IMG/VR virus record: IMGVR_UViG_3300047652_000066 | Location: 1 to 55,356 of that record | Direction: 5' to 3' (one strand) | Length of the DNA: 55,356 nucleotides | Source: a virus | Shown: positions 29,807 to 38,105 of the stretch, piece by piece | Position numbering within the stretch: position 1 is the first letter of the stretch | Layout: each line of letters begins with the position of its first letter | The notes under the pieces: generated by a model | Told to the model about the DNA's origin: nothing | The model's input: only the letters and a program-made list of their open reading frames with translations | Databases searched by the model: none | Program-made: the position numbers and the translations under genes

Positions 29807-30067
29807 ATGGCAGACATTGAACTCACTCAGGCTCAGCAGATCCGAATTAATCTGCTGGTCACGTTAAACTATGACACCGCGGCAACGTCCGAAGCCATTG
29901 CATTTGTGCAGGATGACCCGCTGAAATATCAACTTTTCGTGCAGCAATATAGCCGGGTGACCACTGAAAGCGAAGTGGTTGCCAGGACGATAAAAGCGGT
30001 GAAAGAATCGCAAGAGTCTCTGGCGCTGTTCGTTATCGAAACGAGCACTTCAACAGCAACAAGTTAG
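29807..30067 (+). CDS. Small phage protein (intact copy of a duplicated gene)
   Basis: An 86-residue protein: IELTQAQQIRINLLVTLNYD, then TAATSEAIAFVQDDPLKYQL, a mixed helical protein without recognisable motif. Preceded by GAAGAGAA. A decayed copy lies 1 kb upstream (28811-28957). It stands among small genes between the lysis and packaging modules. Function unknown. Confidence 0.7.
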   Translation: MADIELTQAQQIRINLLVTLNYDTAATSEAIAFVQDDPLKYQLFVQQYSRVTTESEVVARTIKAVKESQESLALFVIETSTSTATS

Positions 30068-30110
30068 TAGGCATTACACCTGGCATTCACTATGTGCCAA
30101 TGATAATGAT

Positions 30111-30134
30111 ATCCTCATAAAAAAAGATGAGGAT
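30111..30134 (+). promoter_or_regulatory. Hairpin covering the ribosome binding site of the next gene
   Basis: ATCCTCAT (30111-30118), loop AAAAAAAG, ATGAGGAT (30127-30134): a perfect 8-bp hairpin whose 3' arm is the GAGG ribosome site of the gene starting at 30140. Translation would be low unless the hairpin melts or is opened. Confidence 0.6.
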
Positions 30135-30139
30135 TCATT

Positions 30140-30655
30140 ATGATCTGGTATGTGAATTGGAATGCCGTCTCCGCTATAGGGGAATGGATATCAGCATTAG
30201 CAACAATTGTTGCATTGTTTTATGCGAAAAAGGCATTAAACACTTGGCGTGAACAAGAAAAAACTAAATCTAAAATGGATTTTAAGAAATCCCTAATGCT
30301 TGTTAAAAACGCATTATTACTTATGCCAGATATACTTTCTATGGAAGAACTGGCGCATGCTAGAGCTTCTATTCAAGCAAAATGGGTATTCAAAAATATT
30401 GAACCTATTGAAAGCGTTATTCAGGCAGGCGAGGGGAGCATAGCAGAATTTGAGAGATTACTTTCTGCTTTTGAAAATTGCTCAAATTGCTGGGTTGCAA
30501 CAGAACATTTATTCGACAACAGTCAAATTTATGATAAATGGATGGATTTGAATACTTATTATCAAATGTATCTGGGGGGTAAAACATCAAAGAATGAATT
30601 GTTTGATAGCTTGAATAAGCTTTATTCACAACGCTTTGTTTTTAATCATAAATAA
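30140..30655 (+). CDS. Membrane-anchored accessory protein, unknown function
   Basis: A 171-residue AT-rich gene. One N-terminal transmembrane helix (about residues 10-31, SAIGEWISALATIVALFYAKKA) is followed by a helical cytoplasmic part with a CSNCW motif near residue 112. This short N-terminal anchor with a helical body is common among putative small accessory membrane proteins. Its ribosome site is buried in a hairpin at 30111-30134. It sits between lysis and packaging genes, as phage cargo often does. Could be an exclusion or sensor protein; no family recognised. Confidence 0.72.
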   Translation: MIWYVNWNAVSAIGEWISALATIVALFYAKKALNTWREQEKTKSKMDFKKSLMLVKNALLLMPDILSMEELAHARASIQAKWVFKNIEPIESVIQAGEGSIAEFERLLSAFENCSNCWVATEHLFDNSQIYDKWMDLNTYYQMYLGGKTSKNELFDSLNKLYSQRFVFNHK

Positions 30656-30747
30656 TTTATTCAACTTTCTAGTCATAATGTTCATTACAGGTGGCTTTCA
30701 ACGAGAGCCATCGATAATGCGTAGGCAAAGCCATCAGCGACACCCAC

Positions 30748-30768
30748 AGCCATGCTGGTGGCTTTTTA
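30748..30768 (+). terminator. Intrinsic terminator in the late operon
   Basis: AGCCA, loop TGCTGG, TGGCT, then TTTTATTTT; a short 5-bp stem with a good U tract, ending just before the ribosome site at 30773. Confidence 0.6.
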
Positions 30769-30781
30769 TTTTGGAGGTCCC

Positions 30782-31012
30782 ATGCGTCTGACTGTTCTTG
30801 ATGATGATCCTGGCCGAAAAATTAATCCAATGGTTGAGCGCTATCTTGTTTTTCTGGATGGCAACGAGGTTAAAACGTGCTTTACCGCCGATGACGATAA
30901 GGGGTTGGTTATTTTCGCTGTACGTGATGAAAGCGGACATATTGTTATAGAGGATGGTGAACCCAAGCGCTGTACGTGCCACGGAAAGGTAAAGATCGAG
31001 CAAATTTATTAG
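30782..31012 (+). CDS. Small phage protein of unknown function
   Basis: A 76-residue protein from the ATG after GGAGG. It is beta-rich: MVERYLVFLDGNEVKTCFTA, then DDDKGLVIFAVRDESGHIVI, and ends with CTCHGKVKIEQIY. Similar small proteins occur in this slot, before packaging genes, in lambdoid phages. No function known. Confidence 0.7.
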   Translation: MRLTVLDDDPGRKINPMVERYLVFLDGNEVKTCFTADDDKGLVIFAVRDESGHIVIEDGEPKRCTCHGKVKIEQIY

Positions 31013-31032
31013 CCTTAATTTTCGGAGATTTT

Positions 31033-32490
31033 ATGCAGGTCACTATTGACGGTGTCCCGTATGCGCCTGTCTGCAATTTGACACATCGGATCGGTATCGC
31101 TATCACCACGCATAACAGACCTGACGTACTCCGAAAATCGCTCGAGCAGCATTTAAAATATTTGCCTACTGGTGCATTTTTGCTGGTGGTCGATGACGGT
31201 TCGCTGCCAACTGCAGCCGTGCCCGATGAAGCACATGTAATTCGTCATGACAAATCGCTGGGTATTGTCGCATCAAAGAATGCCTGCCTTGAAATGCTGA
31301 TCACCGCTGGGTGTGAACATCTGTTCCTATGGGATGATGACGCGTGGCCCATTGCTAATGATTGGCATGTTCCGTACATAGAATCACCTGAACCACATTT
31401 GGCGTATCAATTTCTTGATCTCGCCGGCTCGCGTAAACTTCACGACATAGCGGAACTATATCGCGATGGCCAGCATGTGGCGTATACCGGTCAGCGTGGT
31501 GTCATGCTGTATTACCACCGCAGCGTTATAGAAAAGGTCGGTGGTTTCGATACGATCTACGGGCGAGGGATGTACGAGCATAGTGATCTGGCGCTGCGCA
31601 TTCACAACGCAGGGTTAACGTCATGGGCGTTTGCTGACGTCACCGGCTCAAACAAACTTGTCTATTCACTGGATGAACATGAATCCGTTGAGAGATCGGT
31701 CGCGCGTCCGGAAAGAGAAGAGCAGGTCAAGCGCAACGTCAAAATTCACAACGGGCGACGCGAAGCGGGTTATACCGGATATTCGGAATACCGGCTGCAG
31801 CGCAACGCTGTTATCACCACATTGCTGACCAGCCAACCTGACCCACAACGTGGCACAAAAATGCAGGCGAAACCGGAATCGCTCAGCAAATGGGCGGCAT
31901 CAATCAATGGCGCTGATGCCTTTGTGCTGACGGATGAACTTACGGTGGCGCCCGCCGGCGCAACAATCCGGATTGTTTCGACTATCTGCATGAATGTCTA
32001 TTTCCGCCGCTGGCTGCATATCTATCAGTACCTTCGCGAGCATTCTGAATACCGGCTTGTCTGGTGTACGGACGGGACCGACGTAGAAATGCTCAGCGAA
32101 CCATGGAAGGAAATGGAGTCTGGAAAAATTTATGTGGGCTCTGAGCCGAAAACCTATGCCGATGCCTGGACCTGCGAGAAGCATCCAGAACGGGTTTACC
32201 AGCAGTTCATCGAGCAACACCACAATGAAACGATGCTAAACGCCGGATTACTTGGCGGCGCGCGCGATGACGTGATGGCGTTCGCACATGGCATTGTCCG
32301 ACTGTATTACCGCATCGAAAGCCAGCGGTTCTGGAAAACGGAGCAGGCCGCTGCCGCCGTGGGCGACATGTTGGCATTCGGCATTATCGCTAAAACGTTC
32401 GGTGATCGCATTGTCACTGGTCCAAGTATTCACACTGTTTTTAAAACAGACGGCATCGGTAAGGAGTTTGCCTGGTGGAAACACAAGTAA
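31033..32490 (+). CDS. Two-domain phage glycosyltransferase
   Basis: A 485-residue protein starting at the ATG after CGGAG. Residues 20-240 form a GT2-type glycosyltransferase: IGIAITTHNRPDVLRKS, LLVVDDGS, SLGIVASKNACLEML, LFLWDDDAWP (the DxD-like metal motif) and GRGMYEHSDLALRI. From about residue 300 a second, different nucleotide-sugar-transferase-like part follows (RIVSTICMNVYFRRWL, LVWCTDGTDVEML, KIYVGSEP). So the protein may carry out two sugar transfers. The acceptor is unknown; virion proteins, phage DNA or host surface are all possible. Overlaps a third GT-like gene by 16 bp. Confidence 0.82.
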   Translation: MQVTIDGVPYAPVCNLTHRIGIAITTHNRPDVLRKSLEQHLKYLPTGAFLLVVDDGSLPTAAVPDEAHVIRHDKSLGIVASKNACLEMLITAGCEHLFLWDDDAWPIANDWHVPYIESPEPHLAYQFLDLAGSRKLHDIAELYRDGQHVAYTGQRGVMLYYHRSVIEKVGGFDTIYGRGMYEHSDLALRIHNAGLTSWAFADVTGSNKLVYSLDEHESVERSVARPEREEQVKRNVKIHNGRREAGYTGYSEYRLQRNAVITTLLTSQPDPQRGTKMQAKPESLSKWAASINGADAFVLTDELTVAPAGATIRIVSTICMNVYFRRWLHIYQYLREHSEYRLVWCTDGTDVEMLSEPWKEMESGKIYVGSEPKTYADAWTCEKHPERVYQQFIEQHHNETMLNAGLLGGARDDVMAFAHGIVRLYYRIESQRFWKTEQAAAAVGDMLAFGIIAKTFGDRIVTGPSIHTVFKTDGIGKEFAWWKHK

Positions 32491-33065
32491 GATTCGTTGT
32501 GGTGGGACATCATGCACGACGGGCCCAGGCAATCCGCCTGGCTGATTCTCTCGATGCTCACCTGTTGATGGATGAATGCGGCAATGGCGCGAATTGGAAT
32601 CACTGTCGTGCGTTGGTGTGGGCCGCTGGGCAGGATTGCCGAGTTGTGGTGCTTGAGGATGACGCGCTGCCGGTCAATGATTTCTCGACGCTGGTCTGTG
32701 AATGGTTGTCGCGGTTTCCTGACTCACTCATCAGCTTTTATCTTGGCACCGGCCGACCACCGCAATACCAAATGCAGATAGCCGAGCGGTTGATAGTTGC
32801 AGATAAAAACAGAACCGATTACCTCACGTTGCCCCGCCTGATTCATGGGGTTTGTTACAGCGTGCCGCCGCAGCATATCGCCCGGGTGTTAGCGCGATGG
32901 AACACGACCAAAGCAGCGGACTATGCGATTGGTGATGCGTTCGGCTGCAAGATAGTCTATCCCTGTTACTCACTGGTGGATCACGCTGACGGTGAGCCAG
33001 TCGAGACGCATCACGATGGGATGCCCCGAACTGAACGGCGCAGAGCATGGAGGTTATATGGCTAG
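32475..33065 (+). CDS. Glycosyltransferase-like protein
   Basis: A 196-residue protein from a GTG after AAGGAG, 16 bp inside the preceding gene. The segment ANWNHCRALVWAAGQDCRVV, directly followed by VLEDDALPVN, has the GT-A look with an EDDA metal motif; IGDAFGCKIVYPCYSLVDH near the end resembles the end of small sugar transferases. It probably works with the two-domain enzyme before it. Acceptor unknown. Confidence 0.72.
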   Translation: METQVRFVVVGHHARRAQAIRLADSLDAHLLMDECGNGANWNHCRALVWAAGQDCRVVVLEDDALPVNDFSTLVCEWLSRFPDSLISFYLGTGRPPQYQMQIAERLIVADKNRTDYLTLPRLIHGVCYSVPPQHIARVLARWNTTKAADYAIGDAFGCKIVYPCYSLVDHADGEPVETHHDGMPRTERRRAWRLYG

Positions 33066-33423
33066 ACTGTCCACACTACAATCCAGACTTAAAGTCATCG
33101 ACACGCGTCGAATCAAGCCGCTTTACAGTGAGAATCAGCGTGTCGGCGGCAGCGCAAGAGTAAGTCTGAAGCGCCGTATTTATGTGCGTGACGGCGGACA
33201 TTGCTGCATATGTGATCGAGTCGTTGACTTGCATGATAGCGAGTTGGATCACCGTATCGCGCTCCAGTTTGGCGGGAACAACGCGGAGTCTAATCTCTGG
33301 ACGTTATGCACCGAATGCCATGCAGGTAAATCAGCTCGCGAAGCGGCGACAGGACAGCCCGACGAAGTGGCGATGAAGTGTAGCGCTCCTGTTGGCGAGA
33401 CAAATCACGTCACTATTATTTGA
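33058..33423 (+). CDS. HNH endonuclease of the packaging module
   Basis: A 121-residue HNH nuclease starting at the ATG after GGAGG. The motif is complete: RRIYVRDGGHCCICDRVVDL, ELDHRIALQFGGNN, NLWTLCTECHAGK, with two CxxC zinc pairs. In HK97-like phages an HNH protein next to the terminase genes is needed for cos cleavage and packaging, and the location here fits. Confidence 0.93.
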   Translation: MARLSTLQSRLKVIDTRRIKPLYSENQRVGGSARVSLKRRIYVRDGGHCCICDRVVDLHDSELDHRIALQFGGNNAESNLWTLCTECHAGKSAREAATGQPDEVAMKCSAPVGETNHVTII

Positions 33424-33432
33424 GGCCGTTTT

Positions 33433-33645
33433 ATGATTGAAGTTATTGGGCTGATGTTCGCGCTGGCTATCGCATTCGGACTAATGCATGCCAGCCAAGG
33501 CAGTCAGCCAACATTCATGCACGTTCGCGAGAATAGGTGCCTGCATGGGACACCAAGGCGATTAAATGCAAGACTGCTTGGCGGTGGATACCAGCCAACG
33601 AATAATGGCATTTCGACGCATCTACCACCACCAAAACGGCCATAG
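33433..33645 (+). CDS. Small protein with N-terminal membrane segment
   Basis: A 70-residue frame with a hydrophobic start (IEVIGLMFALAIAFGLMHAS) and a basic, proline-rich remainder. GAGG stands nine bases before the ATG. It lies between HNH and the small terminase. Could be real or a chance frame; I favour real because of the ribosome site and membrane segment. Confidence 0.5.
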   Translation: MIEVIGLMFALAIAFGLMHASQGSQPTFMHVRENRCLHGTPRRLNARLLGGGYQPTNNGISTHLPPPKRP

Positions 33646-33742
33646 ATAGGTGGGGGGGGATGCATAGGTATAAACATCGATCGGCTCGGACACCGCGCCC
33701 CCTCTCACGCACAGATAATATTCCCGGTTGGAGGGTATAAAC
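33646..33742 (+). other. Gap before the small terminase; possible cos region
   Basis: The only non-coding gap in the packaging module, between the HNH-side genes and the small terminase. It begins with a run of eight G (33652-33659) and a GC-rich segment GGACACCGCGCCCCC. In HK97-type phages cos lies beside these genes. No cohesive-end sequence can be proven from sequence alone. Confidence 0.35.
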
Positions 33743-34228
33743 ATGTTAACAGGACAGAAGCGCAAGTTTGCGGCAGCGCTGATGTCCGGCTCGACTCAGA
33801 CAGCAGCGGCAATCACCGCTGGCTACTCTGTGAAATCGGCGCGTTCCAAAGGTTCGCAGCTGGCAAAGGATCCGGATGTCATCGCGTTTATGAAGAAAAA
33901 ACGGGGTGAAGCTGGTGGTAGTCCAGACGAAAAACAATCAAAGAAAACGATTGAAAATGTTAACACCTCACCGGACGTTCTTGCGCCGGTCAGTGTGGCT
34001 ACCAATCTATATGATGACCCGCTGGAATTTCTGAAATCGGTGATGAACAACTTAAAAGAAGATATCGATACCCGGAAGGATGCCGCCAAAGCGATGCTGC
34101 CTTACATTCATCCCAAAAAAGGAGAAGGTGGAAAAAAGGTTGCTCAAAATGCTGCGGCAAAGGTGGCAGCGAGCAAATTTGGCGCGATGGCACCGCCAAA
34201 GTTAGCAGTGATCAACGGGAAGGGGTAA
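33743..34228 (+). CDS. Terminase small subunit
   Basis: A 161-residue protein starting at the ATG after GGAGGG; a TTG further upstream is not needed. The N-terminus (LTGQKRKFAAALMSGSTQTAAAITAGYS, then KSARSKGSQLAKDPDVIAFM) is the helix-turn-helix of the Terminase_2 family, which recognises the packaging site. A central helical oligomerisation part (DPLEFLKSVMNNLKEDIDTR) follows. It works with the large subunit three bases downstream. Confidence 0.88.
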   Translation: MLTGQKRKFAAALMSGSTQTAAAITAGYSVKSARSKGSQLAKDPDVIAFMKKKRGEAGGSPDEKQSKKTIENVNTSPDVLAPVSVATNLYDDPLEFLKSVMNNLKEDIDTRKDAAKAMLPYIHPKKGEGGKKVAQNAAAKVAASKFGAMAPPKLAVINGKG

Positions 34229-34231
34229 AGC

Positions 34232-35890
34232 ATGACCCAATGGTCCACAGCATGTCGGGATTGGGAGAATCGGCTTATCAAGAATCAGCCAATTATCCCG
34301 CCGCCAATTTTCCCGGAGTTGGCAGATCAAGCACTGGCCATATTCAAAGAGTTGCGCGTTTCAGATTTACCGGGCAAACCGACCTTTGGGGAGTGTTCAG
34401 ATCAGTGGGTTTTTGACTTTGTCAGGGTTATTTTCGGCGGCTACGATGCTGAAACCGGCAACCAGTTAATCCGTGAATATGGTCTGTTGATAAGCAAGAA
34501 GAATACTAAATCAACTATTGCCGCCGGCATCATGATGACTGCGCTGATATTGTGTTGGCGTGAGGATGAGGAACACCTGATCCTGGCGCCCACAAAAGAA
34601 ATAGCAGATAACAGCTTTAAACCGGCTGCAGGGATGATTCGAGCCGATGACGAATTATCGGATATGTTTCAAGTTCAGGATCATATTCGCACCATAACTC
34701 ACCGCGTTACCCGCAGCAGTCTGAAAGTGGTTGCGGCCGACACCGATACCGTTTCGGGTAAGAAATCCGGCCGCGTTCTCATTGATGAATTATGGCTCTT
34801 TGGCAAACGGCCAAACGCTGCGGCGATGTTCATGGAAGCCCTCGGCGGCCAGGTGTCGAGAAATGAGGGATGGGTGATATTCCTTACTACTCAAAGCGAC
34901 GAGCCGCCCGCCGGTGTTTTCAAGGAACATCTGGACTATTGGCGCGCCGTGAGAGATGGGAAGATTTACGACCCGAAGGTATTGGGGATCCTCTACGAAT
35001 ATCCGGACAGTATGGTGGAAGGCAGGGCATATCTGGATCGGGAAAACTTTTATATCACAAACCCCAATATCGACCGTTCTGTCAGTGCGGAATGGATAGA
35101 GGACCAGTTACGTAAAAATCAGGAGAAAACGGACGGCACGCTGCAGCAATTCCTGGCTAAACATCTGAATATCGAAATCGGCCTCAATCTGCGTAGTGAT
35201 CGCTGGGCAGGTGTCGATTTCTGGCAGCAACAGGCTCGCCAGGTAAGTTTTGAAGAAGTCCTGCAACATTCAGAAGTCGTGACTGTGGGTATCGACGGCG
35301 GTGGTCTAGATGATCTGCTGGGACTATCAGTCATAGGCCGAGATAAAAATACCCGCGAATGGATCTGCTGGTGTCACGCCTGGGCCCATGAAATCGCGCT
35401 TCAACGCCGGAAAAGTGAGGCTGCCCGGCTGCATGATTTCGAGCGGGCCGGTGATCTGACCATCGTTAAGCGCGTGGGCCAGGACACAGAGGATATTGCA
35501 CAATATGTCAGCGAAATTTATCAAGCCGATTTGCTCGATAAAATCGGTATTGACCCATCGGGTGTTGGTCAGATACTCGATTCGCTGGTTGAAGTAGGTA
35601 TTCCCGCTGATCTTGTCGTTGGCATCAGTCAGGGTTGGCGACTTGGCGGTGCCATTAAAACCACAGAGCGAAAACTCGCCGAGGGCGTTCTAGTGCATAG
35701 CGGACAACCTCTTATGGCCTGGTGTGTTGGTAACGCCCGGGTTGAACCGAAAGGCAATGCTATTCTCATTACCAAACAGGCTAGTGGTAAGGGGAAAATC
35801 GATCCCCTGATGGCGCTTTTTAATGCAGTTTCGCTCATGGCTCTGAATCCAGAGGCGAAATCGCAAGATGTTCAGATTTTGTTTATATGA
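34232..35890 (+). CDS. Terminase large subunit
   Basis: A 552-residue packaging ATPase/nuclease of HK97 type. The ATPase part has the Walker A-like KKNTKST (residues 90-96, with Thr where Gly is usual) and Walker B VLIDELWLFG followed by a coupling segment VIFLTTQSDEPP. The nuclease part begins near residue 350 (VTVGIDGGGLDDLLGLSVIG, an RNase H-like strand with acids). Followed directly by a strong terminator. Confidence 0.94.
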   Translation: MTQWSTACRDWENRLIKNQPIIPPPIFPELADQALAIFKELRVSDLPGKPTFGECSDQWVFDFVRVIFGGYDAETGNQLIREYGLLISKKNTKSTIAAGIMMTALILCWREDEEHLILAPTKEIADNSFKPAAGMIRADDELSDMFQVQDHIRTITHRVTRSSLKVVAADTDTVSGKKSGRVLIDELWLFGKRPNAAAMFMEALGGQVSRNEGWVIFLTTQSDEPPAGVFKEHLDYWRAVRDGKIYDPKVLGILYEYPDSMVEGRAYLDRENFYITNPNIDRSVSAEWIEDQLRKNQEKTDGTLQQFLAKHLNIEIGLNLRSDRWAGVDFWQQQARQVSFEEVLQHSEVVTVGIDGGGLDDLLGLSVIGRDKNTREWICWCHAWAHEIALQRRKSEAARLHDFERAGDLTIVKRVGQDTEDIAQYVSEIYQADLLDKIGIDPSGVGQILDSLVEVGIPADLVVGISQGWRLGGAIKTTERKLAEGVLVHSGQPLMAWCVGNARVEPKGNAILITKQASGKGKIDPLMALFNAVSLMALNPEAKSQDVQILFI

Positions 35891-35908
35891 CAGAACGACT
35901 AATTAATG

Positions 35909-35929
35909 ACCCGCTTCGGCGGGTTTTTT
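35909..35929 (+). terminator. Intrinsic terminator after the large terminase
   Basis: ACCCGC, loop TTCG, GCGGGT, then TTTTT: a 6-bp stem with a stable UUCG tetraloop, 19 bp after the stop codon. Confidence 0.9.
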
Positions 35930-35947
35930 CGTATCAGGAGGCGATAA

Positions 35948-37888
35948 ATGACGCTTAAACGCGCATGTGTCCTCATGACAGTCAAGGCCGTGAATGAAGA
36001 CGAGCGGGTTATCACCGGTATTGCGTCAACACCATCGCCTGATCGTGATGGAGACATTATGGAGCCGGATGGGGCAAAAATTCAGAGTGACACCCCATTT
36101 CTTTGGCAACATGACAGTACCCAGCCTATTGGCAGTTGTGCAGTAAAGATGGTGAAGGATGGTCTGCAGATCATCGCCAAATTGGTTGCGCCGACTCCCG
36201 ACATGCCATCCCAACTGGCTGCACGCCTTGATGAAGCATGGTTCTCCATAAAGACAGCTCTGGTGAGTGGGTTGTCTATCGGATTCCGGCCTATCGAATA
36301 TGCATTCATTGATGGTGGTGGCGTCCGGTTTCTATCCTGGGATTTGCTGGAGGTATCTGCGGTAACTATTCCGGCCAATGCCGAATGCACCATCCAGACT
36401 GTTAAATCTTTTGATCGCCAGATTCTCGCCGCGTCCGGCAATAAACATCCGGTGGTCAAAAGTGTCCTCCCTGCTGGCGTTTCAGCAACAAAACCTATTG
36501 AAAATAAAGGATTTAGTATGAACATTGCAGAACAAATCAAAAGTTTTGAGGCGAAACGATCAGCGCTGGCGGCTTCCCTTGACACTATCATGTCCAAGGC
36601 CGGCGACGAGGGTCGTACCCTTGATACTGAAGAGGAAGAACAATACGAACAATACTCGTCGGAAGTTAAATCCGTTGATATACATCTGAAAAGACTCCAT
36701 GAAATGGAATCGGCCCAGGCATTGACGGCTAAACCCGTATCCAAAGTGGCAGGAAATGGCGAAGTGACAACCATTGAAACTCGCGCCCCGGGTATTATTC
36801 GTGCTGAGAAGAAGTTGGATAAGGGGATCGGCTTTGCCCGTTTCGCAAAAGCGCTGGCCGCTGCGCGCGGTAGTCGCAGTGAAGCACTGGAAGTTGCAAA
36901 AGCCTATTATCCGGACGATGCAAAACTCCACCATGTGTTGAAAGCGGCCATAGCTGCTGGTTCAACAACCGATCCCACCTGGGCCGGAAATTTGGTTGAG
37001 TATCAGGAATACACCAGTGATTTTGTGGATTTCTTACGCCCGCAGACCATTATTGGCCGGTTTGGCTTGGGTGGTATTCCCAGTTTGCGCGCTGTTCCCT
37101 TCAATATTCGTATTCCTGCGCAAACATCTGGCGGTTCGGCGAGTTGGGTAGGGGAAGGTAAGCCTAAGCCTCTGACCAAATTCGATTTTGATAATATTAC
37201 GTTCACTTGGGCAAAAGTGGCCACAATCGCTGTGCTTACCGATGAATTGGTACGCTTCTCCAATCCAGCCGCCGATGTGCTTGTTCGTAATGCCCTGGCA
37301 GAAGCCATTATCGCGCGTTTAGATACTGATTTTGTTGATCCCGGGAAAGCTGCCGTTGTCGGTGTTTCTCCTGCATCTATCACGAATGGTATTGACGGTA
37401 TTCCCTCAACTGGCAATCCCGATGATGATGCTACTGCTGCTTTCGATCAGTTTGTTACGGCTGATTTGCAGCCCACAGGTGCAGTATGGCTCATGTCAAG
37501 CACCAACGCTCTGGCACTATCCATGCGGAAAAATGCGCTCGGGCAGAAAGAATATCCGGACATGACCCTGATGGGTGGGACCTTCCAAGGGTTACCCGCT
37601 ATCGTTTCCCAATATGTCAGTAGTCTGTTGGTATTGGTCAACGCGCCCGATATTTATCTGGCGGATGATGGCGGTGTTGCTGTTGATGCTTCGCGCGAAG
37701 CATCCCTGGAGATGGTCGATAACCCGACTCAGGATGGCAATACTGGCACCGGAGCACAAATGGTGTCGATGTTCCAAACCAATAGCGTGGCCATTCGTGC
37801 AGAACGTTGGATCAATTGGAAACGCCGCCGCAACGCTGCCGTGGCGGTTATTACCGGCGTCAATTACAGTTCCCACCAGACCAGCTGA
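35948..37888 (+). CDS. Fused prohead protease and HK97-fold major capsid protein
   Basis: A 646-residue fusion of two normally separate genes. Residues 1-165 are a U35/S78-type prohead protease: GIASTPSPDRDGDIMEP, His55 in FLWQHD, Ser110 in GLSIGF, Glu135 in LLEVSAVTIPA. Residues 191-646 are an HK97-like capsid protein: a coiled-coil delta domain (KSFEAKRSALAASLDTIM), a maturation linker around residues 255-310, then the capsid fold (WAGNLVEYQEYTSDFVDFLR; GSASWVGEGKPKPLTKFDFD). An internal ATG at 36518 (residue 191) with AAAGGA ahead could give free capsid protein. The protease would have to cut itself away and trim the delta domain. Confidence 0.92.
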   Translation: MTLKRACVLMTVKAVNEDERVITGIASTPSPDRDGDIMEPDGAKIQSDTPFLWQHDSTQPIGSCAVKMVKDGLQIIAKLVAPTPDMPSQLAARLDEAWFSIKTALVSGLSIGFRPIEYAFIDGGGVRFLSWDLLEVSAVTIPANAECTIQTVKSFDRQILAASGNKHPVVKSVLPAGVSATKPIENKGFSMNIAEQIKSFEAKRSALAASLDTIMSKAGDEGRTLDTEEEEQYEQYSSEVKSVDIHLKRLHEMESAQALTAKPVSKVAGNGEVTTIETRAPGIIRAEKKLDKGIGFARFAKALAAARGSRSEALEVAKAYYPDDAKLHHVLKAAIAAGSTTDPTWAGNLVEYQEYTSDFVDFLRPQTIIGRFGLGGIPSLRAVPFNIRIPAQTSGGSASWVGEGKPKPLTKFDFDNITFTWAKVATIAVLTDELVRFSNPAADVLVRNALAEAIIARLDTDFVDPGKAAVVGVSPASITNGIDGIPSTGNPDDDATAAFDQFVTADLQPTGAVWLMSSTNALALSMRKNALGQKEYPDMTLMGGTFQGLPAIVSQYVSSLLVLVNAPDIYLADDGGVAVDASREASLEMVDNPTQDGNTGTGAQMVSMFQTNSVAIRAERWINWKRRRNAAVAVITGVNYSSHQTS

Positions 37889-37901
37889 TAATCAAATGGA
37901 G

Positions 37902-37925
37902 GGCGGGGGATACCCCGCCATTTTT
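37902..37925 (+). terminator. Intrinsic terminator after the capsid gene
   Basis: GGCGGGG, loop GATA, CCCCGCC, then ATTTTT: a strong 7-bp GC stem. It directly abuts the next start codon at 37926. Confidence 0.88.
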
Positions 37926-38105
37926 ATGGCAAATATCAGATATCTGCAGCATACATTTAACGCCTGTCCTGGCAACACAAAAAGGGTTGATGATCGTTGT
38001 GCCCGGGTGCTGGTTTTGCTGGGAAAGGCTGAGTATGCCGATGACGAGCCTCTCCAGGCTCCAGTTCGGCGTGGCAGGGGACGAAAACGTGCGGGGAATG
38101 GCTAA
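37926..38105 (+). CDS. Small basic phage protein between capsid and portal
   Basis: A 59-residue protein: NIRYLQHTFNACPGNTKRVD, a central helix (CARVLVLLGKAEYADDE) and a basic tail (RRGRGRKRAGNG). Its stop overlaps the portal start as TAATG. The only ribosome site would be in or near the terminator hairpin, so translation may be weak. Probably a minor head protein; not recognised. Confidence 0.65.
   Translation: MANIRYLQHTFNACPGNTKRVDDRCARVLVLLGKAEYADDEPLQAPVRRGRGRKRAGNG

Noticed and set aside
36082-36774. 230-residue minus-strand frame opposite the protease-capsid gene
   Set aside because: Serine-rich shadow of a gene with an intact protease triad and capsid fold.
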